Shown: piece after piece, positions 57,493 through 64,000 of the stretch
Layout: each line of letters opens with the position of its first letter
Position numbering within the stretch: position 1 is the first letter of the stretch
Source of the DNA: Ochotona curzoniae
Lineage: Eukaryota; Chordata; Mammalia; Lagomorpha; Ochotonidae
DNA length: 64,000 nt
Assembly (NCBI RefSeq): GCF_017591425.1
Contig: NW_024465751.1
Location: 7,254,001 to 7,318,000, forward strand
Direction: 5' to 3'
Program-made: the position numbers and the translations under genes
The notes under the pieces: model-generated
Told to the model about the DNA's origin: nothing
What the model saw: only the letters and a program-made list of their open reading frames with translations
Databases searched by the model: none

Positions 57493-58573
57493 ATGGAGGA
57501 CACAGAATCCATAAGACTCATTTTGAAGCTTCTGATCAACAATGAGAAGCACATACAAGAGCTCAAAGAATTTAAGGAAGCAATAACGCAAATCAAGACT
57601 GATATATCAGAAATTAATAACACAGTAGAACAAATTACAAGTACACTGGAGAGTTTCCAAAATAGAATGAATCAAGCAGAAGAAATAATCTCAGAATTGG
57701 AAGATATTTCCTGTCACCAGGGGGAAGCAAACAAAAAGCTGGAGGCTGAGCTGGGTCAGGTCAAAAAAAGTACACAAGAATTGAAAGACACTAGTAAGAG
57801 GCCTAATTTAAGACTTATGGGAGTCCCAGAAGGTGCGGAAAGAGAAGCTGATTATACAAATATATTTAATGAAAAAATAAAGGAAAACTTCCCTAATCTA
57901 GAGAAAGAATTGGGAAACAAGATCCAGGAGGGGCACAGAACTCCCAACAGGCCTGGTCTAAAGCAATCTTCACCAAGACACATTGAAGAACCTAGGCGTT
58001 TTCTGCCTTTTGTGATTCTGCCTTAATGGCTTGGCTGGGGGCTGTGTGAACCTCACGCCTGATAGTCTACGTGACACCCGGCAGGACACCTGGCAGGTCA
58101 CGTAGGCAGACCACTCCTCAGGAAGGAGGTACCTGGTGTTTGATAAGATTCACAGCCCAATAGCTCGTCAATTTGTACTTTTTAAAAGTTGCTTGTTTCA
58201 AACCCACCAATAGAAGCCTGCTAAGTCATGACTGCATAATTAATAGCCTGAAATGTATAAGAACTGGGGGGCTTGGGCTCTCGGCCCTTCCCTTGGCTCT
58301 TCTGGCTCGCACTTCTTTTGTCCTCCTTGTGGATCCTTGCAGCCTCGGCTGCGGCTGCCCCTCCCCCGCCCAGCCATGCTGGGCTGGGGGAGGTGGCTGG
58401 GAGACCTAGGCTAACCTGAATAAACCACCTTTTTGCCTCAGCACCAACTTCAGACTTGGTGATTATCTGGGGGTTTCAAAAACCGGCACAACAACATGAT
58501 CATCAATCTCTCTTCAATTGAACATAAGGAAAAGATCCTGACATGTGCACTTGAAAGATATCAGTTGACATAA
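57493..58573 (+). pseudogene. ORF1 of half-L1 copy 2, split by a solo LTR
   Basis: The same ORF1p-like protein as in copy 1: the coiled coil (LLINNEKHIQELKEFKEA... then ITSTLESFQNRMNQAEEIISELED), the RRM segment LMGVPEGAE with IFNEKIKENFPNLEKE, and RTPNRPGLKQSSPRH. It is cut after SPRHI by the 510-bp LTR and resumes as MIINLSSIEH, ending at LERYQLT with TAA in the same place as copy 1. About 9 residues present in copy 1 after FKE are missing here. The upstream in-frame TAG is identical to copy 1. Present open frame: 177 codons ending inside the LTR. Confidence 0.8.
57984..58493 (+). mobile_element. Solo ERV LTR, 510 bp, in ORF1 of half-L1 copy 2
   Basis: It starts TGAAGAACCTAGG and ends CCGGCACAACA. 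ACAT is duplicated at 57980-57983 and 58494-58497, exactly restoring the ORF1 reading frame if removed. A TATAA box lies at 58256-58260 and an AATAAA signal at 58419-58424, with a CT/GC-rich R region between them. A 4-bp duplication and this layout fit class I (gammaretrovirus-like, ERV1) LTRs; the class is inferred. No viral genes remain. Confidence 0.85.
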
Positions 58574-58907
58574 AAATGAATGCCCTTTCAACTCACAGGA
58601 GATCTCTCTTAGGAAACTCTACAGGCAAGAAGAGAATGGAGTGACATACTCAAGATTCTAAAAGAAAAAAGAAATTGGCAGCTCAGGATAACATATGCAG
58701 CAAAGCTTTCTTGTGTCTTTGAAAATGAAATAAAATTCTTCCACAGTAAAGAAATTGCCTCTTCCAAACCTGCCCTACAAATGATATTTCTAGATGTTCT
58801 CTTGACAGAGAAAAGGAATAACATCCAACAAAACCAAAGACAAATGTGAAGAACATCCCAGTAAAATGACAACAGAAGAATAAACCAGTGAACAACCCAT
58901 TCCTAAA

Positions 58908-59075
58908 ATGACAGGATCAAAATACCACCCATACATATTAAACTCTGAATGTAAATGACTTAAACTCAATCAAACACAATAGATTAGTAGACTGGATTAA
59001 AAAACAAAACTCATCTATTTGTTGTTAGAAGAGACACATTTCACCAACAAAATCAGTGGAAGCTCTGTCATGGAT
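58908..59075 (+). pseudogene. ORF2 stub of half-L1 copy 2
   Basis: It starts ATGACAGGATC and keeps a NDLNSIK..RLVDWIKKQNSSICC stretch homologous to the beginning of the L1 endonuclease, then loses frame by one base before the ETH motif and passes into the 3'UTR at the same junction as copy 1. Confidence 0.65.
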
Positions 59076-59770
59076 TTTGATGTTTTTGTTTTTGTTATTT
59101 TCATCTCTTCAAAACAGCTTCTTGTGGTTAAATTCTTCAATGACTCATAGATCATGCAGTGGCATCATTTTCTTCAAGAAGGTTCTTGATTTTCATTTCT
59201 TCAGCGACACATTAATCTATCAGTAATATGTTATTTAACTTCATGGTGTTGTTAATTTCTTTTTTCTCCCTGATGTAAATCTTGTTTTGTGGTTTTCATT
59301 TAAGGGGATGTATAATAGCTGTGCAATGGAGACTGTCATATCTAGTAACATGTTATTTTAACTTCATGGCATTCTTAAGTTCTATTTTGCTTCCTATTGT
59401 TGATTTTGTATCATGACTTCTCATTTAAGGGGATGTACAGTGACTATGAAATGGAGACTATCATATCCAGATTGAGGGTACGATGTAGTATGCCTTTCTA
59501 GTTCCAGACAAAGATGGACTTACAATAAAACTGTTTACTCTATCTTGACAATAGGATGCTGGACTCCCTGCCATTGTCCATGCCTATAATGATGGACATA
59601 TGACTGTATATGAAGAACTATGCTTTAGTAATGATATAGAAGAACTAGGTGTGAGATGGGGGGCCTGGGGAGGGGTTAAAGGATATCCCAGAAACCTATG
59701 GAAATATATCATAAAATGATAAATAATAATAATAATATAAATAAATAAAAAGGGGAAAAATTAAGTAAAT

Positions 59771-60674
59771 ATTTGTTACTTGTCCCTAGAACTACCTTTA
59801 ATCCCTATTTGTTCCTACTCTAAAATGAGTTCTTGGAATACAGGTGGAAAATTTTATAGAAACCTCTAAACAGAAGAAAAATAAACTAAATATTAAAGGA
59901 CAAAATGCTAAAAGATAGGGAAAAGTTAAACAGAAAAAGGAATTTAATGTTTTTCATATTAGTATTGTAAGAGCTATTTCATATTCTAAAGTTATTCATG
60001 ATAGATATGTAAAAATTCACTGGTTGTAAGATTTATATGACAGTGTTGGCAAAAGGTTATCATGGAAATAGCTCTTTTCTTTAAATTTCATGGGATTATG
60101 TGTGATGGCAGATAATTAGAGATGTCAGTGTGTATAGTACAAAAACATGGACCTTGCTCCAAATTTTCCAGTTCATTCTGAAAAGAGGGTACCACTGGTT
60201 TTTTTTTTCCTGCTGATAAAACACTCAAAAGTCATGAAAATTAAGAGATTTATTCAAGTATTTGATGCATACACTATAGACTTTGTCCATACGTATATCA
60301 GACCTTAGAGGAAAGAGGAAGGCCCAAAGGCACTGAAGGGTTGTTGTTTGGCCATGTGTTTCTCCTCCTATAGGTCAGTGCCAGACTGCAAATAAAAGAC
60401 TGTAACAACCAGGAATAAGCATTTCCATCATGGTAGGAACCTCAGAGAAGTTCTCTGTACCATTCAGAAGAGATACATTAAACAACTCCTGGAAAGATAA
60501 AATATAACAATTTTGATGCAAAAATTTGAAATTCATGTGCTTTTATTTTTCCAAAATACGCATTTTCCAGGAACACTTTGTGGTCACCAGAAAGTTGGGA
60601 GAATACTTTTGAGTTCTTCTGGAAGTCAGAATTGACAGCCATAATGATAATAATTTTTTTTTTAAATTATGACA
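59771..60674. other. No gene or repeat recognised
   Basis: About 0.9 kb of AT-rich unassigned sequence. Confidence 0.4.
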
Positions 60675-60790
60675 TATCTGGGTCTGAGTTCAAATTCTGG
60701 TTCTTATGACTGAGTCACCTAGAACATACCTGTTTTTCTCACCTTTAAAGAAATAACTTGTTGCATAATAGAGATTTTTCTCTTTATCCT
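60675..60790 (+). mobile_element. MIR SINE fragment
   Basis: GGTCTGAGTTCAAATTCTGG, TTCTTATGACTGAGTCACCT and TCTCACCTTTAAAGAAATAA follow MIR order ('GGGTTCGAATCCTGGCTCTGCCACTTAC ... GTCACTTAACC'). Confidence 0.55.
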
Positions 60791-61459
60791 TTTCTCTTCA
60801 TATCTTCAAACTTGTGATAATAATGATGTCACTTTTATTTGTGTCTTACTAATTAAAAGGGATGAGGCTTTTAGTTCATAACCAAACTGTGGATTAATAT
60901 GATGGAAGTTAGGTGATTTAGAGTATGCTTGGCGCTCACATTATGAATGCGTTGTATGCCAAAGGTTCATTTGCATGTAAGCTATGCACCATAATCCAAG
61001 CACTGAACAGATGCTAATTGCTGGATACATTCCAGTTTCAAATGACATCTGGCATTTTAGCAGCTCCTAAAGCAGCCTCATCCATCCATTCTCATGCTAC
61101 TCATAAAACTCGTGAGCAAGTCTAGATACTTGAATGTAGGAAGGATTCTTGAATGTTGTAAATCCAAACATATTACAATAACAATTTGAAAAATCTGCCC
61201 AGTCTTCAGCACATCGTTATATACATGTTCATAAGCTTCAAACGTTATAAAACTGGATGGAAATTCTTCCATCTCAGGCCATTTACCAAATAAAACCAAG
61301 AAGGTCCAGACCAAGAAAAACCTATGCAACCATACTTCTTTAAATATTTATAAGGCAGAGAAATAAAGGGACAAAAGACAACACTGCCACTCCAAATGAA
61401 CACAATGGAGGCAGTGAGGCGGGTATTTCTGTACCTGGAAGAAAGCAACAACTGGAAAC
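60791..61459. other. No gene or repeat recognised
   Basis: Unassigned; overlapping minus-strand open frames at 61078-61329 and 61245-61463 are not recognisable. Confidence 0.4.
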
Positions 61460-61600
61460 TCACTCCAGGTTTCCCACGTGAGTTCTAAGAGCTCAGTTAC
61501 TTGGAATATCATCACTCCCTTCCAGGATCTACAGTAGCCGAAACCCGGAATCATAACCAAGAGCCACATTTCAACTTCAGAAACTTCGATGGGGTCGTGG
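61460..61600 (-). mobile_element. CSINE-type SINE fragment, older subtype
   Basis: CTCACTCCAGGTTTCCCACG, TGAGTTCTAAGAGCTCAGTT, ACTTGGAATATCATCACTCC, CTTCCAGGATCTACAGTAGC and GGAATCATAACCAAGAGCC follow the antisense middle of the older subtype ('TCAAGGTCTCCCACGTGG ... ACTTGAGCCATCA ... TTAGCAGGAAGCTGGAAT'). Head and tail are not clear. Confidence 0.5.
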
Positions 61601-62868
61601 GCCTCTTAAACTTGAGGCTTAAGACTCATCCAAGCATGTTATAATGCATGGGAACTAACATTTCCGCAAAGACTCTTATTTTTCCTCTTTTGTCTGTGTC
61701 ATCTATTTCAAATGAATATAGAAGAGCAGAAAATGTCAGAAATTTCTGTGGCGGCTGAGGTGCCTAGAAAGCATGATTCTCAAAATTAAATAATGTAAGA
61801 CAATATAAAAATATGCAGAAGTATATACTGGGTATTTCAATGTATCATTACACAGTAGGGGTGAAAAGGCCTCAAGTCAATAAGATAGACGTATGTCACC
61901 TCAGTATCATCTTTCATAAGATTTATTTATTTGAAAGGTAGAGTTTTGAAGAGGGAGAGACAGACACTGCTTACACTAGAGAAAATATCATCATAAAAAT
62001 GAAGTGGGAATAAAGAGACAATGATCATGCAAGCACTTGCCAATATTTGCATAACAGACATATCTGAAAAGCAAATCGATAAAATTTAACAAGCAGTGAT
62101 GAAGCAAAGAGATATTCTTTGAGTTGTGTCTTCAGTATGAAGATTAAAATGGGTTATTAAACAAAACCAGAGTCATACAGGTGAACACATCCTGGAAGAA
62201 ATATGAACTTCAAACATGAAGAGAGCAGTCCACAAGCACATAGGAAATCTATGTGCTTCACTTTTTAACTTGTGTGTCCTATTTAGTAGATACTTCACTG
62301 GTTTATTTCATCAAATATTCCACCATTTTTGTTTCCCACTGGGACAAAAAGTAGGCCACCCTTTCTTTGATAACACAATGCTTTTCCTGCAAGAAGGAAC
62401 TGATCTATAAAACATAAGCTAAATACAATTACAGAAATTCAGCCATGATCAAAATCTCAGCTGCTGGGAACTTGGTGACATGAAATGCTACGCAAATGGA
62501 GTCTGGAAGTCAAATACTTGCTGAATTTAATATAGAAAGAGTATTTTTCTTGTTCCAATATAATGACACATGAAAATATTTTTTTGATTAGCCCTTCTAC
62601 TTTTCATGGTGCTTCACTATACATGCCTGGCTTTAGTTAAAGTCTCTCTCTTTTTCTGGTCTGTATTTCAATGAAGACATAGATTTGTTCAGTCAATGTA
62701 ATCTTGACCATCTCCGTGCATAAACTGGAAGCAAATATTTTAAGCAAAACACAGTGAGTCTTACACCAAGCGACCTGGAATCAAGTCAGAGATGACAGCT
62801 ACCTCCAAGAAGTTTACTGACACTTTTGTTTTTTTTCCCAGTTTTTCATTTATTTTTAAATTACACCT
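61601..62868. other. No gene recognised; SINE tail scrap at 61916-61966
   Basis: About 1.25 kb. AAGATTTATTTATTTGAAAG, GTAGAGTTTTGAAGAGGGAG and AGACAGACAC at 61916-61966 match only an antisense SINE tail. The rest is unassigned. Confidence 0.4.
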
Positions 62869-62870
62869 TA

Positions 62871-62899
62871 TTATTATCATTATTATTATTATCATCATT
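62871..62899. repeat. (ATT)n tail microsatellite of half-L1 copy 3
   Basis: TTATTATCATTATTATTATT repeats at the 3' (antisense) end of the element, the counterpart of the (AAT)n tail of copy 2 at 59721-59755. Confidence 0.75.
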
Positions 62900-63765
62900 T
62901 TATGATACAGTTCCACAGGTCCTGGGATTTCTCTTACCCAATCCCTAAGTCCTCCCCACCACTGAGTTCCCCTATATTATTACTATAGTATAGTTCTTAA
63001 TACATAGTCATATGTCCATCACTGTGGGCATGGACAATGGAAGAAAGTCCAACATCCTATTGTCAACATATAGTTAATAGTTTCATTGGAAATCTATCTT
63101 TGGTCTGGAAGTAGAGATGGGTACTGCATTGTTTGCTCACATCTGGATATGAGAGTCTCCATTACACAGTTGCTATACATCCTCTTAAATGAAAAGCCAC
63201 AAAACAAAATCAACAACAGGAAGAAAAATAGAAATTAAAAACACCATGAAGTTAAATAACATGTTACTGAATCACTAATGTGCTGTTGAAGAAATGAAAA
63301 ATAAAATCAAGAACCTTTTGAAGAAAATGATGTTACTGTATGACCTATGAGTCATTGAAGAATTTAATGAGGAAGAAAGTGTTTTAAAGAGATGAAACTG
63401 AAAAAAAAAAATCCATGAGACAGAGCTTCCGCTGATCTTTGTTGGTGATATATATCTCCTGTTGGCGACAAATAGATGGGTTTTGTTTTTTGAAATCCAG
63501 TCTACTAATTTATGACATTTGATGAATTTAAGCCATTTACACTCAGGGTTAATATGAATAGGTGGTAATTTGTCCTAACATTTTAGCAATGGGTTGTTAA
63601 TCTATTTAGTCTTTTGTTGTTATTTTACTGGGATGTTGCTCATATTTGCTTTTGTCTTTGGTGGGTGCTATTCCTCTTCTTTGTAAAGAGAACATCCATA
63701 AGTGGCATTTAACAAACAAAAAGCTGGAAGCAGAACTTGGTTAAGCTAAAAAAAGTATTCAAGAA

Positions 63766-64000
63766 TTGACAGACACTATTAAAAAGTCAAATATAAGAGT
63801 TATGGGAGTCCCAGAAGGTGTAGAAAGAGAAGCTGGGTTTAAAAATGTATTTAATGACATAATAAAAGAAAAATTTCCTAATGTAAAGAATTGGGAAACA
63901 ACATTAAAGAGGGACATAGAACTCCCAACAGGCTTTACCAAAAGCAATCTTCACCACCACAACAACACATGATAATCATGTTCTCAATCAAACATAGGGA
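63766..64000 (+). pseudogene. ORF1 fragment of half-L1 copy 3
   Basis: It encodes IKKSNIRVMGVPEGVEREAG and FNDIIKEKFPNV, the RRM segment of ORF1p, then loses the RTPNR motif through a frame change around 63910-63950. An in-frame TAA lies upstream (near 63741). The window ends before the fragment does. Confidence 0.65.

Larger units (their letters stand above)
56221..59755 (+). mobile_element. Half-L1 (HAL1-like) retrotransposon, copy 2, full length
   Basis: It has the same order as copy 1: an AATCAAGATGGAGGAATAGA start, a 5'UTR to 57492, an ORF1, an ORF1 C-terminal remnant (58574-58870), an ORF2 stub from 58908 to about 59075, and a 3'UTR with two tandem 122-bp units (59223-59344 and 59345-59468). 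The end has a G-rich GGGGGGCCTGGGGAGGGG tract and an (AAT)n tail. Without the LTR and its duplication it is 3021 bp, against 3028 bp for copy 1. AAAAATTAAGTAAAT follows the tail; a near match lies 58 bases upstream of the 5' end rather than next to it. Confidence 0.8.
62869..64000. mobile_element. Half-L1 (HAL1-like) copy 3 with 5' inversion, runs off the window
   Basis: 62869-63710 is antisense: an (ATT)n tail, the 3'UTR with one copy (63143-63268) of the unit that is doubled in copies 1 and 2, the ORF2 stub, and the region after ORF1. At about 63710 the orientation flips, and from 63711 the sequence reads ORF1 in sense: NKKLEAELG-like, then VMGVPEGVEREAG, FNDIIKEKFPN and an end matching the ACACATGAT-TCA-TCTC part. 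This is the pattern left by 5' inversion (twin priming) during LINE integration. ORF1 contains stops. Confidence 0.75.

Overview
This window looks like mammalian nuclear DNA that is AT-rich and gene-poor, and I find no host protein-coding gene, rRNA, tRNA or other structural RNA gene in it. The tRNA-derived SINEs point to a lagomorph. They are C-repeat (CSINE) elements whose young form has a head reading GGGCCC(G/A)GTG-like, an internal (C)CCATATGGGA box and a tail that on the opposite strand reads TTTTTATTGGAAAGTCAGAT. The TTGGAAAGTCAGAT tail and the GGATTAGAACCGG box fit pika (Ochotona) better than rabbit; that species call is an inference from remembered consensus, not a database result.

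Layout. 1-1540 is the degraded 3' end of an old L1 with an AT microsatellite. 1541-13500 is mostly unrecognised sequence with many SINEs, a few MIR remnants and one L1 3' stub. 13760-19330 is a mosaic of old antisense L1 fragments interrupted by SINEs, a solo LTR (16511-16848) and an unassigned 0.5 kb block. A second LTR-like block lies at 19929-20345. 25118-28521 is a full-length 3.0 kb half-L1 element (ORF1 plus a stub of ORF2) carrying a 371 bp solo LTR. 31263-38097 is a full-length autonomous-type L1 with target-site duplications, with both ORFs broken and a young SINE inside ORF2. 38111-47500 is unrecognised sequence with SINEs, L2 and MIR scraps. 47930-50600 is a degenerate tandem array of roughly 55-63 bp units. 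52068-53665 stacks a hAT fragment, a MaLR LTR, a 5'-truncated L1 and a MIR. 56221-59755 is a second full-length half-L1 copy with a 510 bp solo LTR inside ORF1. 62869-64000 is a third half-L1 copy with a 5' inversion, running off the window.

How the parts relate. The window records retrotransposon history rather than a gene system. The autonomous L1 encodes, or once encoded, ORF1p and ORF2p. The half-L1 family keeps a shortened ORF1 and only about the first 50-60 codons of ORF2, yet shares the L1-type 3' terminus, so it most likely moved using L1 ORF2p supplied in trans, as the SINEs did. The half-L1 family is the most interesting thing here: two copies of nearly identical net length (3028 and 3021 bp) share the same ORF2 deletion and the same in-frame stops bounding ORF1, so these traits belonged to the source element.
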